Shown here piece by piece: positions 16,709 to 27,284 of a stretch of DNA of 64,000 nucleotides. Origin of the DNA: Okeania sp. KiyG1 (GTDB taxonomy: Bacteria > Cyanobacteriota > Cyanobacteriia > Cyanobacteriales > Microcoleaceae); NCBI RefSeq assembly GCF_014132355.1, contig NZ_BLZO01000121.1, positions 1 to 64,000 on the forward strand. The letters are read 5' to 3'. The first letter of the stretch is position 1; each line of letters starts with the position of its first letter. The position numbers and the translations under genes are program-made. Under the pieces are notes generated by a model. It was given only the letters and a program-made list of their open reading frames with translations. It did no database searches and had not been told where the DNA came from.

Positions 16709-19700
16709 ATGGCTACCTTATTTTATCGGAACTTGCGATTATTAATACTAACCATACTAATTATTGTGGTCTGGGGAATATCATCTTTTTTGACACTACC
16801 ACGACTTGAAGATCCAGAATTAACTTCCCGCTTTGCAGTCATCACAACTTTTTGGCCGGGAACTGATGCAGAACAGATAGAAACATTAATCACAGAAAAA
16901 ATAGAAGAAGAACTATCTGAAATTGAAGAAATTAAAACTACAAATTCAACTTCTAAAGTAGGAAGTTCAACTATTAGTATTGAATTATTAGATTCAGTTC
17001 ATAAAGCAAAGGTGGACACAGTTTGGCTAAAAATTAGAGAGCAATTAAATCAAGTTACTCCCCAATTACCTGCTAGTACAAGTCAGCCACGATTAGAAGA
17101 ACTTGAAGCTAGAGCTTATACCATGATTACTGCTTTAACTTGGGAACAAGATACAAATCCCAATTATGCGATTCTTACCCGTTTATCTGAATCATTAAAA
17201 GATAAATTATTAGCATTGCCAGGAACAGAAAAAATCGCTGAAATTGGTAATCCTCAAGAAGAAATAGTAGTAGAAATTGATGCCGCTCAATTAGCTAGTC
17301 TTGGTCTCACCGCTCAACAATTATCAGCACAAATTCAACAAAGTGATGCTAAAGTTTCTTCCGGTCAGTTTCGCAGTCAAAATAATGATTTACTTCTAGA
17401 AGTTGATTCAGATTTAGATTCCCTAGAGCGGATTAGAAATATTCCAATTAGCTTTAGTAACCAAGGGCAATTTACTCTACTTGGAGACATTGCTAAAGTG
17501 AGGAAAACAATTGCTGAACCAGCAAATGAACTAGCATTAATTAATGGTCATCCTGCTTCTGCTTTAGCTGTATTTGTCAAATCAGATTATCAAATAGACC
17601 TCTGGGCAAAATCGGCAGAAGTAGTGATAGAAAAATTCCGGCAAGAGCTTAGTCATGGTCTGAAACTTGAGATAATTTTTAATCAAAATAATTATATTCA
17701 AGCTCGTTTCAACAGTCTGATGTTAAACCTGTTAGTGACTGGAATGCTGGTATTTGGAATTACATTATTTTTAATGGGTTGGAAATCTGCAACTGTTGTG
17801 AGTTTAGCATTACCCTTATCAAGCTGTATGGTTTTAGGGATGATGAAGCTTCTGAATGTTTCTGTAAATCAAACCTCAATAATTGGATTAATTGTAGCTT
17901 TAGGATTATTGATTGATACAGCAATTATTGTTGTTGATAAAATTACTAAAAATATGGTTTCTGGATTGAGCGCTGAAACTGCTATTAATGATGCAGTTAA
18001 TCATTTATTCCTGCCATTAACAGCATCAACTTTAACTACAGCTCTAGCGTTTTTACCAATTGTTTTAATGTCTGGTCCTGGTGGAGAATTTGCTGGTGGT
18101 ATTGGCATTAGTGTAATTTTAGCTGTTATTTCTTCTTTAATATTTTCTCTAACCATAGGTTCTGGTGTAGCAGGCAAACTATATCATATCTATCATTATT
18201 ATTCGCATTATATTCAACGAAAATGGTGGCAAACTGGGTTTGCAAATTCCTATTTAACTAAACTTTACAAAGTCAGTCTACGAAGTGTATTTCGCAGTCC
18301 ATGGTTAGGAATATTATTAAGTTTAATTTTACCGATAACTGGTTTCATTCAAGTCAGAACTCTCCCCCGACAATTCTTTCCTCCAGCAGAAAGAAATCAA
18401 CTGCAAATAGAATTAGAATTACCTGCTTTAAGCTCGATTGAAAAAACAAAAAATACGGCTATAAAAGTCAGAAACCTAATGTTAAAAAATCCAGATATTG
18501 AAGAAATACAGTGGTTTTTAGGACGTAGTTCCCCTCGGTATTTCTACAACTTAGCATCAGGTAGACAAGACCCAAATTATGCTCAAGGAATTTTACAGTT
18601 AAATTTAATTGCTAAACCAGAATTTGTTAATGCACTCCAAGCAGAAGTTGATGCTAAATTTCCTGACGCTCAAGTTTTGATTCGACAATTAGAACAAGGA
18701 CCTCCCTTTGATGCACCAGTAGAAATGAGAATTTATGGTCCTAACTTAAATCGTCTACAAGAATTAGGACAACAAGCAAGAAGTATCTTAGTTCAAGTTC
18801 CTAACGTAACTCACACCCGCGACACTTTGAGCGAAATTCGACCCCAACTACAACTACAAGTGAATGAGGAAGAAGTTCGTTTAGCAGGATTAGATCGTGC
18901 TACTGTTTCACAACAGTTGGAGAGCTTGCTAGAGGGAAAGTTAGGAGGTTCAATTATTGAAGATACTGAAGAATTACCAGTGCGGGTGCGAGTATCGAAT
19001 GCTCAACGGGGAGACATTAGTCAAATTACATCTCTAGACTTACAACCAACTGGTTCCAGTCTCAATCAAAACCGATTTAGTGCAACAGATACAATACCCC
19101 TGTCAGCTTTAGCAAAAGTAGAATTAAAGCCAGAATTTTCTCTGATTAAAAGACGAAATGGCAGACGGGTAAACTTGATTCAAGGTTTTGTTGCTGCCGG
19201 GGTTTTACCTTCTCAAGTTTTGCACGAGTGGCAACAAAAGTTGAATGATTCAAACTTTGAGTTACCATCCGGGTATTGGTTGGAAGTTGCTGGAGAGTCA
19301 GAAAAACAAGGTGAAACTGAAGCAAATTTGTTTGCTACGGTACCTCTAGTGTTGTTGTTAGCAACTTCAATTTTAGTTTTATCCTTAAATTCTTTCCGAG
19401 CAACTGCCATTATTGGTGGAGTCGCTATTTGTGCTATTGGTTTAGGATTTTTCAGTTTATGGTTATTTGGTTATCCCTTCGGTTTTATGAGTCTGATCGG
19501 AACATTTGGTTTAGTGGGAGTTGCCATTAATGATTCAGTAGTAGTTTTAGCTGCTATCCTGGAAGACCCCAAAGCATCTACAGGCAACCGTCGAGCTATG
19601 CGTCAAGTCGTTATGGCTTCCACTCGTCATGTAGTTGCCACAACCTTAACTACAATGATCGGGTTTGTTCCTTTATTGGTACAAGGTGGTAACTTTTGGC

Positions 19701-19819
19701 CACCTTTGGCGATAGCGATCGCTGGTGGTGTAGGTGGTTCAACACTCGTTGCTCTCTATCTTGTTCCCTGTTCGTATTTATTGATAGCTAATTTTGGGAC
19801 TTTAGGGAGTAGGGAGTAG
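16709..19819 (+). CDS. RND-family efflux permease (AcrB-like), copy 2
   Basis: A paralogue of the permease at 9639 with the same length (1036 residues) and clear similarity throughout: LFYRNLRLLILTILIIVVWG at the start, GLLIDTAIIVVDK in TM4 (Asp403, Thr404), LEQGPPFDAPVEMRIYG in the second loop and GVAINDSVVVLAAI in TM10. It shares the missing second TM4 Asp and missing TM10 lysine with copy 1, so both derive from a variant RND lineage. Two different RND subunits can form heterotrimers in some systems (MdtBC); whether these do is inference. No adaptor gene accompanies it. Its start also directly follows heptamer repeats. Confidence 0.93.
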   Translation: MATLFYRNLRLLILTILIIVVWGISSFLTLPRLEDPELTSRFAVITTFWPGTDAEQIETLITEKIEEELSEIEEIKTTNSTSKVGSSTISIELLDSVHKAKVDTVWLKIREQLNQVTPQLPASTSQPRLEELEARAYTMITALTWEQDTNPNYAILTRLSESLKDKLLALPGTEKIAEIGNPQEEIVVEIDAAQLASLGLTAQQLSAQIQQSDAKVSSGQFRSQNNDLLLEVDSDLDSLERIRNIPISFSNQGQFTLLGDIAKVRKTIAEPANELALINGHPASALAVFVKSDYQIDLWAKSAEVVIEKFRQELSHGLKLEIIFNQNNYIQARFNSLMLNLLVTGMLVFGITLFLMGWKSATVVSLALPLSSCMVLGMMKLLNVSVNQTSIIGLIVALGLLIDTAIIVVDKITKNMVSGLSAETAINDAVNHLFLPLTASTLTTALAFLPIVLMSGPGGEFAGGIGISVILAVISSLIFSLTIGSGVAGKLYHIYHYYSHYIQRKWWQTGFANSYLTKLYKVSLRSVFRSPWLGILLSLILPITGFIQVRTLPRQFFPPAERNQLQIELELPALSSIEKTKNTAIKVRNLMLKNPDIEEIQWFLGRSSPRYFYNLASGRQDPNYAQGILQLNLIAKPEFVNALQAEVDAKFPDAQVLIRQLEQGPPFDAPVEMRIYGPNLNRLQELGQQARSILVQVPNVTHTRDTLSEIRPQLQLQVNEEEVRLAGLDRATVSQQLESLLEGKLGGSIIEDTEELPVRVRVSNAQRGDISQITSLDLQPTGSSLNQNRFSATDTIPLSALAKVELKPEFSLIKRRNGRRVNLIQGFVAAGVLPSQVLHEWQQKLNDSNFELPSGYWLEVAGESEKQGETEANLFATVPLVLLLATSILVLSLNSFRATAIIGGVAICAIGLGFFSLWLFGYPFGFMSLIGTFGLVGVAINDSVVVLAAILEDPKASTGNRRAMRQVVMASTRHVVATTLTTMIGFVPLLVQGGNFWPPLAIAIAGGVGGSTLVALYLVPCSYLLIANFGTLGSRE

Positions 19820-20058
19820 GGAGTAGGGAGTAGGGGAGTAGGGAGTAGGGAGTAGGGGAGTAGGGAGTAGGGGAGCGGGGGAGCGGGGGAGTAGGGAAAA
19901 AAAGATTAATCTTAAAACTGTACCTCTAATTCTGACTCCTGTTTGCGGAGCATTCCGTCGGCAATTCTGTTTGCGGAGCATTCCGTAGGAAATTCTTACG
20001 AAATACCCTAGCTATTTGTAGCAAACATTTATCAAATTGGTATTATATCATGTCCGGT
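19800..20058. repeat. GTAGGGA heptamer tract and dispersed-repeat fragments
   Basis: 19800-19896 is a run of GGGAGTA/GGGGAGC units beginning inside the last codons of the RND gene, so its final residues (LGSRE) are repeat-encoded. 19942-19995 has two copies of TGTTTGCGGAGCATTCCGT. 20016-20057 has the right end of the TACCAATTTGA family followed by TATATCATGTCCGGT. Confidence 0.75.
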
Positions 20059-20927
20059 TAAACAGTGATAATAAATAACTACGGAGGAGTCAGAACTCAG
20101 GAGTCAGAACTCAGGAGGAAAGAGGGAAGAAACAAGAACAACAGGAGAAAAAGGAGAAAGTTTTTTTATAACTAATTATCCGGACATGATATTAGATATT
20201 TATATCTATCGTTTTTCCCTTTTTTTCAATATTTACCCCCTCTTCCTTCTTCCTTCTTCCTTCTTCCTTCTTCCTTTTAAACAGTGATAATAAATAACTA
20301 CGGAGGAGTCAGAACTCAGGAGTCAGAACTCAGGAGGAAAGAGGGAAGAAACAAGAACAACAGGAGAAAAAGGAGAAAGTTTTTTTATAACTAATTATCC
20401 GGACATGATATTAGATATTTATATCTATCGTTTTTCCCTTTTTTTCAATATTTATCCCCTCTTCCTTCTTCCTTCTTCCTTCTTCCTTCTTCCTTTTAAA
20501 CAGTGATAAATAAATAACTACGGAGGAGTCAGAACTCAGGAGTCAGAACTCAAGAGGAAAGAGGGAAGAAACAAGAACAACAGGAGAAAAAGGAGAAAGT
20601 TTTTTATAACTAATTATCCGGACATGATATTAGATATTTATATCTATCGTTTTTCCCTTTTTTTCAATATTTATCCCCTCTTCCTTCTTCCTTCTTCCTT
20701 CTTCCTTCTTCCTTTTAAACAGTGATAAATAAATAACTACGGAGGAGTCAGAACTCAGGAGTCAGAACTCAGGAGGAAAGAGGGAAGAAACAAGAACAAC
20801 AGGAGAAAAAGGAGAAAGTTTTTTATAACTAATTATCCGGACATGATATTAGATATTTATATCTATCGTTTTTCCCTTTTTTCAATATTTATCCCCTCTT
20901 CCTTCTTCCTTCTTCCTTCTTCCTTCT
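20059..20927. repeat. Tandem array, four copies of a 219-bp unit
   Basis: Units begin with TAAACAGTGATA at 20059, 20278, 20497 and 20716, giving an exact period of 219 bp. Each contains a GGAGTCAGAACTCA duplication, GAGAAAAAGGAGAAAG, a T run of 6-7, the dispersed end TTATCCGGACATGATAT and a TTCCTTC heptamer block. Copies differ by single indels only. No coding capacity. The array runs to within a few bases of the stop of the next gene on the minus strand. Confidence 0.92.
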
Positions 20928-20928
20928 G

Positions 20929-21576
20929 CTATTTAACTTTTTTTAGCACATTAATAATCTCTTCTGGGTCGAGACGTTGTGTATAATCTGGGTTAACAAA
21001 AGCATGGATAATTGTACCATCTGAGGCAACTACATAAGTGGCAGGAATTGGTAATTCAAAACTTTTATCACCGTTATAAGCTGGTAAGTCAATACCAAAA
21101 CTTTGATATATTGGGCGTAATTCTTCGGGCAGTTCAAATACTAAACCAAATTCTTTAGCAACTTGATTTCCCCCATCGCTTAAGACTTCAAAAGTTAATT
21201 CGTTTTTCTCTGTTGTGGAAAGAGAGTTGTCTGGTGTTTCTGGAGAAATTGCTATTAATTTTGCTCCTAATTCTGCGATTTGTGGCAAATACTTTTGTAA
21301 ACCTCTTAATTCCATATTGCAGTAAGGGCACCATCCGCCACGATAAAAGGAAATTACTACAGGACTTTCTACAAGTAATGAATTTAATTCTACTTTTTTA
21401 CCTACTGCATTTGGCAAACTAAAGTTAGGAACTTTTTCCCCTACTTTTAAACTATTATCAACAATATCGGAGTTAGCTAAATCAACTACCGCTTTATTCA
21501 TTTTTGCCTTGGCATTTTCTGGTAGTTGGGCTTGTATTTTAGCTTGGAGTTCTTGTAAGTTTTTGGTTAATTCCAT
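20929..21576 (-). CDS. Peroxiredoxin-like (AhpC/TSA family) protein
   Basis: A thioredoxin-fold protein of 215 residues with a helical N-terminus (residues 1-45), GEKVPNFSLPNAVGK, then the active site SFYRGGWCPYCNMEL with Cys83 and Cys86 in a CxxC. It continues IAISPETPDNS and ELPIPATYVVASDGTIIHAF. The GGWCPYC form marks the peroxiredoxin-like branch (PRX-like 2) rather than a classical 2-Cys peroxiredoxin. It probably reduces peroxides or acts as a thiol oxidoreductase in the cytosol. The TetR gene upstream on the same strand (about 445 bp away) may control it. No signal peptide. Confidence 0.88.
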   Translation of the reverse strand: MELTKNLQELQAKIQAQLPENAKAKMNKAVVDLANSDIVDNSLKVGEKVPNFSLPNAVGKKVELNSLLVESPVVISFYRGGWCPYCNMELRGLQKYLPQIAELGAKLIAISPETPDNSLSTTEKNELTFEVLSDGGNQVAKEFGLVFELPEELRPIYQSFGIDLPAYNGDKSFELPIPATYVVASDGTIIHAFVNPDYTQRLDPEEIINVLKKVK

Positions 21577-22022
21577 GGAATTTTCTCCTATTCTTTAGAA
21601 TGATTGTTCCAATTAAGGTAAAAAAATCAAAGCTAAGAAGTAAATTAATCTATAGCAACAAACAAGTTGCTTAGGATATAGACTAATGATGAATCTCAAA
21701 CAGGAAAATGTTTTTCTCCCTATACCCTGTTATATCAAATCCGGTAGTATCAGTATAATTCAAGACCGTAGGGGTTTGGTCTCCAAACCCTCTACAAACT
21801 AGGAATTTTCGCCAATATTGATGGTAGAACCTTATTCTCCAAAGCAAGGGTATTTGATATTCCGAATAATTAAGGTTTAAAGCCTCTCATAAGCAAGGAG
21901 AAGCCAGAAAAAGTTTTCCTTTGAATCAATCCTATCCGTTTTCAAGGAGAGGTCATTATTAATTATTAATTATTAATTATTAATTATTAATTATTAATTA
22001 TTGAACTATTCCCTATTAACTG
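21577..22022. repeat. Intergenic region with an STRR-type element
   Basis: About 21725-21765 holds an ATATCAAATCCGGTAG MITE end. 21860-22005 holds an STRR element whose core is followed by TTAATTA heptamers. The part next to the peroxiredoxin start carries its promoter, with no recognisable operator. Confidence 0.6.
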
Positions 22023-22601
22023 CTATAAAACAGAAAGAGCCATTTTAGCTATATCTTGTAATGCTTTTCGGTCAGGATTAACTTTAGAAACTACCCGTAA
22101 ACCTTGTAAACAACAAGTAAGAAATCTAGCTACAGCAGTGCAGTCATGTTTCTGATTAATTTCACCTTTTTCTTGAGCTGTAGTTAAGGCTTTTTCCAGT
22201 GCATTTTCAATTCCTTGAATCTTCGCAGCAATTTGTTTAGCACTTTCTGGGTTGTTGCCACCAAGTTCAACAGCAGTGTTTGTGACTAAGCAGCCTTTAC
22301 GATCTTCATCTGTTACGGCAGAATCAATCATACCATAAAAGATATCTACAATGGTTTGTTTAGAAGCATCATCAGCTTCCAATTTACTAATCATCGGTGC
22401 CACAAGTCTAGAATCGTAATAGGCGATCGCTTCATGAAACAGAGATTGCTTATCGCCAAAAGTATCATAAAGACTGCCTCGGTTGATACCCATCTTATCA
22501 ACTAAGGTTTGTATGGAAGTCCCTTCATAGCCATAACACCAGAAGGTTTGCATTGCCTTCATTAATACTTCATCTCTGTTGAACTCTTTCTGCCTACCCA
22601 T
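22023..22601 (-). CDS. TetR/AcrR-family transcriptional regulator
   Basis: A repressor-type protein of about 192 residues. The N-terminal HTH is clear: REFNRDEVL-like opening, AMQTFWCYGYEGTSIQTLVD, KMGINRGSLYDTFGDKQSLF. The C-terminal ligand domain has CLVTNTAVELGGNNPESAKQ, as in regulators of stress and reductase genes. I start it at the ATG 22599-22601; the preceding GTG is less likely. It lies between a peroxiredoxin-like gene and an aldo/keto reductase on the same strand, so control of those redox genes is a reasonable guess. Effector unknown. Confidence 0.9.
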   Translation of the reverse strand: MGRQKEFNRDEVLMKAMQTFWCYGYEGTSIQTLVDKMGINRGSLYDTFGDKQSLFHEAIAYYDSRLVAPMISKLEADDASKQTIVDIFYGMIDSAVTDEDRKGCLVTNTAVELGGNNPESAKQIAAKIQGIENALEKALTTAQEKGEINQKHDCTAVARFLTCCLQGLRVVSKVNPDRKALQDIAKMALSVL

Positions 22602-23286
22602 CACCTTTGATTTTAACTGCTGATATTTTTAATATAGCAATTCTGGAATGATTAGTCAAGTATCAAGTATCAAGAATTTAGAATTTAGAATTTAGAATTT
22701 AGAATTTAGAATTACCTCTCCTTGAAAAGAAGAGGATTGGGTTAAAAGGGAATTTTTTTCTTCTCTTGGTCGATTGGATATGGTTAGGTAACCCATCCAT
22801 CCCTCAACCGTTTTTTTCTCCATGAATGGAGAGTCAAGTAGTGGACTGTTTCATCTTAAATGTTGCATTAGAAAATGGGGTGATGGGGGATGGGGTGATG
22901 GGGGATGGGGTGACGAAAAAAGCGCTCTGCACTATTTTAGGTGAAACAATCCAGTAGGGTGCGTTAATGAAATGTAACGCACCATCTAGATTTTAATGAG
23001 GAGTTACGCACTGACAATATATGTAGGGTTGTGGTGTGTTACGCTCACGCGCTTCACACCCTACTAGACTGACACAGCTAAAACTGTGCATTAGCTTTTA
23101 ACTTGAAATTCTTAATGCATGACTTTTGAATGCATGACTTTTGAATTGAATCTAATGCACCATTTAAGGTGTGTCAGTCCACTACTGTACTACTACTCCC
23201 CATCTCCCCACACTCCCCTACTCCCCATACTCCCAGACCTATCCGTTTATCCGTGTCATAATCCGTGTGAGCCACTCCCCTACTAA
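22602..23286. repeat. Intergenic region with an STRR-type element and hairpin repeats
   Basis: 22675-22760 is an STRR element with GAATTTA heptamers. 22875-22918 has a GGGGTGAT microsatellite. 22953-22985 (GGTGCGTTAATG then TAACGCACC) and 23020-23075 are GTGCGTTA-type hairpin repeats. A larger inverted structure pairs AGTAGTGGACTG near 22835 with CAGTCCACTACTG near 23180. No gene. Confidence 0.6.
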
Positions 23287-24387
23287 TCAACCTATTAACT
23301 GGTCAAAGTCCGCAGCATCTAATGGAGGAATGCTAGTTAAAGCCAGATTTTCTGCTGTATGCTTAGGAGATTTCATTCCTACTAAGGCCGAAGATAAACC
23401 AGGCACGCTGCGGGTAAATTGGAGAGCCCGTACTGCATCTGTTTTCAGATTTTCGCCAAGGCCATCAATGATATTTTGGGGAAGTTGCACGAGATTTTTA
23501 GCTTGGGCAATGGAGGCACTGGCGATCGCATTAATACCCAATTGGTTTGCTGCGGTAATAGCGGGTAAAATTTTGCCGTCTACAGGTTGAGTAGGAGTGC
23601 TAACTGCTTCTTGCATTGTCAAGTTTACTGGCAGTTGAATAAATTGGAAGCGATCGCCTTTTCCACCTGCTATTTGTTGAGCAATAGATTTAGCTTTAGC
23701 TAAGTCTATGTGTTTAGCATCTGTTGGTGGCACTCGAAAACCTTGCCAAGTAGCTATTCCATAAGCAGTTATTTTTCCCGCATCAGCAGCTTTTTCTAAC
23801 ACTGCAAAAACAGCTTTCAGACGACGATAAAATTCCTCTAAAGGAATAATTCCCAGTTGAGTTTCTGGATTATGTAAATAATAAATATCAATAGTTTCCA
23901 CTCCCAAATTTGTTAAACTACGTTCTAGTTGGTCTTGAATATATTCTGGGTGCATGCAGTGAATTCCTGCCACCATATCTGTCATTTGAATATTAAATTT
24001 GGAGTTATCTACATACTCTTGTTTAAACCATTTTTCTCTTTCTCTGTTAGGAATAAAACCGCCCTTAGAACAAATAATTAATTCTGCTCGCGATACTATT
24101 TGTGATTCTATTAACTGAATAAGAGCTGCTTTCACACTCATTTCACCATGTTGAGAACGATAATTAATAGCAGTATCTATTAAATTTATCCCGCTTTTTA
24201 CTGATTTAATAATTGCTTCTGTGACTAAATCATCTGTTGCGACATCTGACGTTCCAAGATATGTGCCGATACCTATTGAACTCATTGTTAAGCTATTAAT
24301 TTCTCGGAAGTGTTTTCGGGTACATTTTGTTTGATGAAGTTGGGCATAAGACTTAGTTGCCGTTATTGTTGCTTTTCCTGAAATCAC
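23287..24387 (-). CDS. Aldo/keto reductase
   Basis: A NADPH-dependent oxidoreductase with a TIM barrel, 366 residues. The catalytic tetrad is visible: Asp71 and Tyr76 (IDTAINYRSQ), Lys108 (LIICSKGG) and His172 (IDIYYLHNPE). The barrel starts at SSIGIGTYLGTSD. The C-terminal NADP-binding part appears as ALQFTRSVPGLSSALVGMKS. The start (GTG) gives a slightly long N-terminus; an internal start would cut into the conserved first strand, so I keep it. Substrate not predictable. It forms a same-strand series with the TetR and peroxiredoxin-like genes. Confidence 0.9.
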   Translation of the reverse strand: MISGKATITATKSYAQLHQTKCTRKHFREINSLTMSSIGIGTYLGTSDVATDDLVTEAIIKSVKSGINLIDTAINYRSQHGEMSVKAALIQLIESQIVSRAELIICSKGGFIPNREREKWFKQEYVDNSKFNIQMTDMVAGIHCMHPEYIQDQLERSLTNLGVETIDIYYLHNPETQLGIIPLEEFYRRLKAVFAVLEKAADAGKITAYGIATWQGFRVPPTDAKHIDLAKAKSIAQQIAGGKGDRFQFIQLPVNLTMQEAVSTPTQPVDGKILPAITAANQLGINAIASASIAQAKNLVQLPQNIIDGLGENLKTDAVRALQFTRSVPGLSSALVGMKSPKHTAENLALTSIPPLDAADFDQLIG

Positions 24388-25001
24388 TATTTTATTCCTT
24401 AATTTTTTCAGTTATTAATATCTTGAATACTGTTTTGCATTTATGAAAAAATCTATCTTATCCATCAATTAAACGCCAAAATCAGCCGTTTTTAGTAAGC
24501 TACAACTAATAGATAATTGGAGCTTATTGTAGATAATACCAGATTATTAGGTAACAGTTACAAGCCGCTAAACTTATTGATGGCACAGGAAATAATTGGT
24601 GAGGAAATAAACTGAATAATGAACCTTAGACAGGGAAAAACATTTCTTACCGAATAATTAATAATTAATAATTAAATAATTCTGGTTTAAAGCCTCCCCT
24701 TTTAAGGGGAAAAAAAAGAAATAATGTTTCCTTATATTCAATTCCGTAACGGTTTTAACCAGAGGTAATTATCAATTATCCATTATCCATTATCAATTAA
24801 TGAATGTTGTCTCTACCGAGTGCGCTACCAGGTGTGTCTAACGTGCGTTGTGCGCCAGCTAAACAAAAAAACTTTCTCCTTCTATTCCTCATTTTCAATA
24901 TTTCAATCCCAATACTTTCCTAGGTCATCCTGCACAAACAGGCAGAAGTACTGATAACTGATAACTGATAACTGATAACTGAAATGACTCCTGAGTGATA
25001 T
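24388..25001. repeat. Intergenic region with an STRR-type element and ACTGATA heptamers
   Basis: 24650-24800 is an STRR-type element: AATTAAT heptamers, AAGCCTCCCC, TTTTAAGGGG, GGTTTTAACCAGAGG, then TTATCCA heptamers. 24951-24983 is an ACTGATA tract. No gene is supported. Confidence 0.7.
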
Positions 25002-25942
25002 CTAATATTCATCAGCTCGTATTACCAATAATACTCTAGTAGTTTTATTAATATCTTCTGGTGCATCTGAGAGCATAATCATACTTGTGTCTAGATAGTC
25101 AATTTTCCAAACATATTCTACACCATCCATGATAACTTGACCCACATTATGTTCACCTCTAGGATCATTTTCTGAAGTAAAATTAGAAAAATCTTGAATT
25201 TCTTTAAAAAGTTGTTTTTGCTTTTTCTTGGCAATGCTAATACTTGCCTACTCATTTTGTATTCTCCTAAACTTTTATCCCCATTTCTAAAGCGATCGTT
25301 TAATTTAGCTATTGTTGTTTTTTTTACTTGTTCTTCTGTTGTTCTATTCCACAATTCTTGAGCCGAATATGCTAAAGAATTAAACTTCTCAAAGACACCT
25401 CTATCCCAAGATGAAACTGATTCAATTTTTGTTATTAAACTTGACCAGTTTATTTGATTCTCAATTTTGATTGCTCTTTCTGGCTGAGTTTTATCTTCTA
25501 TTAACAGTAGAGTTAAATATGGCATTTTTTGCAGCTTGTATAGAGGAGAAGGTAAAATATCTCCACCATAATGATTAATCCAGATGTGATAAATATAATC
25601 ATTTCCAGATAACTTGAAAAGTACATATAGTGGTGCAACAAATATAGAACCTACTTTTGTGATAAAAACTCCTGCTTTAGCAGTCACTTTTACAGAACTT
25701 TCTAAGTTCCAACTTTTCCCTGAAGACACTTTTAATAAAAATAATGGTTCATAATCTGTTGTTAACCCTGTTCCTGTAGATAGAGGCAAAAAAATTCTAT
25801 CTTTTCCAGAACGAGAGTGAGTTAAAATCCAATTCCAAGTTGACGTACCTACTGGAGACTGACTAAATACCTTAAAAAAATCATCTAGTTGAGGTTCAGG
25901 AAGTTGTTTACGTTGATTTAATAATTGTTTATTTTTGCTCAT
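25002..25942 (-). pseudogene. Unknown N-terminal domain fused to DUF3768, frameshifted
   Basis: The open frame 25118-25942 (274 residues) starts MSKNKQLLNQRKQLPEPQLD and has a beta-rich unknown region (LPLSTGTGLTTDYEPLFLLK; IYHIWINHYGGDILPSPLYK) to about residue 195. Then IAKLNDRFRNGDKSLGEYKM opens a DUF3768 domain. After about residue 235 the frame no longer fits. One frame over, the match continues KKKQKQLFKEIQDFSNFTSE, NDPRGEHNVGQVIMDGVEYV, WKIDYLDTSM and KTTRVLLVIRADEY, ending at 25002-25004. One indel near 25240 explains this. DUF3768 has no established function; standalone DUF3768 proteins are about 100 residues, so the N-terminal extension is unusual. Confidence 0.65.
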
Positions 25943-26760
25943 TTTTTCTGCAATAGTTTGATTTTAAAGATTTTTTTAGTTTCCCGGTTTTTATAGTTAA
26001 CATTAACTGTGCCTTAATTTTTATACTTTGATTGGCACTAGAACTAAGCTATAGAATAGCAACTTACCTCTTAGATTTTATAATAGCTTAACTATAGAAG
26101 AAAGTAGAAAGTAGAAAAATTAATTAAGATTTCAGTTGATTTTGGCTACTAGATTTTATTATGACCAAAAAATTGTGGGTATGCGCCTCCCCTTTTAAGG
26201 GGAGAAAAAAAAGAGCATATTTTTTATGTCAAGCCTCCTTATTGCAGAGGTACTGATAACTGATAACTGAAGTCCGCAGTTACGACCTTATGGGGCTAAC
26301 TGATAACTGAAATGACCAGCTTTATAGCTAAATTTATGTTGAGTATTTTGGCCAAAATGTCCTGTTGATTAACTTAGTTTAAGTAGTGAAATTTTTTCTT
26401 GGTGTAGGTATTAAGTATTACAGAGTAAAAATATTAAAATTTTGGAAAAATATGGATTCAAATTTATTTGATTGATTTAGGTCAGTAACATAACTTAAAA
26501 TTTGATATTTTTATACATAGCTAAAACTTATAACTACAATGGCATTTAATCTTTTATAAATCATAGTATTTATTAATTAATTCGATCGTTATTTGCAGAT
26601 AAATACTTTTAATTTATTTGTTTGATATATAGCTGTCGATCAACTAAGATGAAAAAAAATTGCTAAAGATAATTTTCAATAACTTACTGAGATATAGCGT
26701 TTCTTAGTAAGCGTGAGGTACACTCAGGAAAGTAAGAGGGCAGGAGGCAGATTAACTCTA
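25943..26760. repeat. AT-rich intergenic region with short repeats
   Basis: 26175-26225 has the STRR core CCTCCCCTTTTAAGGGG. 26246-26312 has ACTGATA heptamers. The remainder up to 26740 is AT-rich without visible genes or strong hairpins. A GGAGG (about 26743) precedes the next gene. Confidence 0.5.
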
Positions 26761-27132
26761 ATGGTAAATTTAAGTGGAAGTTGGTTAGGTACTTATTGGC
26801 AACAGGGAAATCCTACAAGATTTGAAGCTACTTTGATTCAAGGTGGTAATACTTTGAGTGGAAATATATTAGATGACAGTTATTTAGGAGAAGCTATACT
26901 AAAGGGTGAAGTTATTGGACGCAAAATTAGTTTTACAAAGCTTTATCTTACAAATTCACAATACATTATTTATTATGTTGGAACTGTTTCTGAAGATGAA
27001 AATTTTATGGAAGGAAAATGGCAAATAGGTAGATCGACTTCTGGAATTTGGGAAGCCAGCAGAAGCAATGAAGACCTAATGATTGAGTTGAAAAATTTTC
27101 TCTCTAAAAAGTTCCCTGTTTCTTTGAGTTAA
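26761..27132 (+). CDS. Small beta-rich protein of unknown function
   Basis: A protein of about 123 residues starting MVNLSGSWLGTYWQQGNPTR. An upstream in-frame ATG (26713) would add 16 unlike residues; I prefer the second start, which begins the first strand and follows a GGAGG. The pattern SGSWLGTYWQ..FEATLIQGGNTLSGNI..GEVIGRKISFTKLY..YYVGTVSEDENFMEGKWQIG..SGIWEASR suggests eight or so antiparallel strands, like a small lipocalin- or avidin-like barrel. No signal peptide, no catalytic motif. Function not known. Confidence 0.7.
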   Translation: MVNLSGSWLGTYWQQGNPTRFEATLIQGGNTLSGNILDDSYLGEAILKGEVIGRKISFTKLYLTNSQYIIYYVGTVSEDENFMEGKWQIGRSTSGIWEASRSNEDLMIELKNFLSKKFPVSLS

Positions 27133-27284
27133 TTGCTAATAATATATAGTTATAGTGAATATAAAGAAGTTGGAAGATTGAAGAAGGCAGAAAGCAGCGG
27201 GAGCTGTTTGCGCAGCATGACAAACTGAAAGGCAGAAGTTCTAATTGCTGATGGATAGTCAACTACTGGTCACTTCATATCTAC

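Noticed and set aside
20059-20927. Possible CRISPR array
   Set aside because: Four 219-bp units are repeated whole, with no variable spacers; it is a plain tandem satellite. No cas genes occur in the window.
23171-23590. 139-residue plus-strand ORF
   Set aside because: Antisense of the aldo/keto reductase C-terminus with a repeat-derived start.
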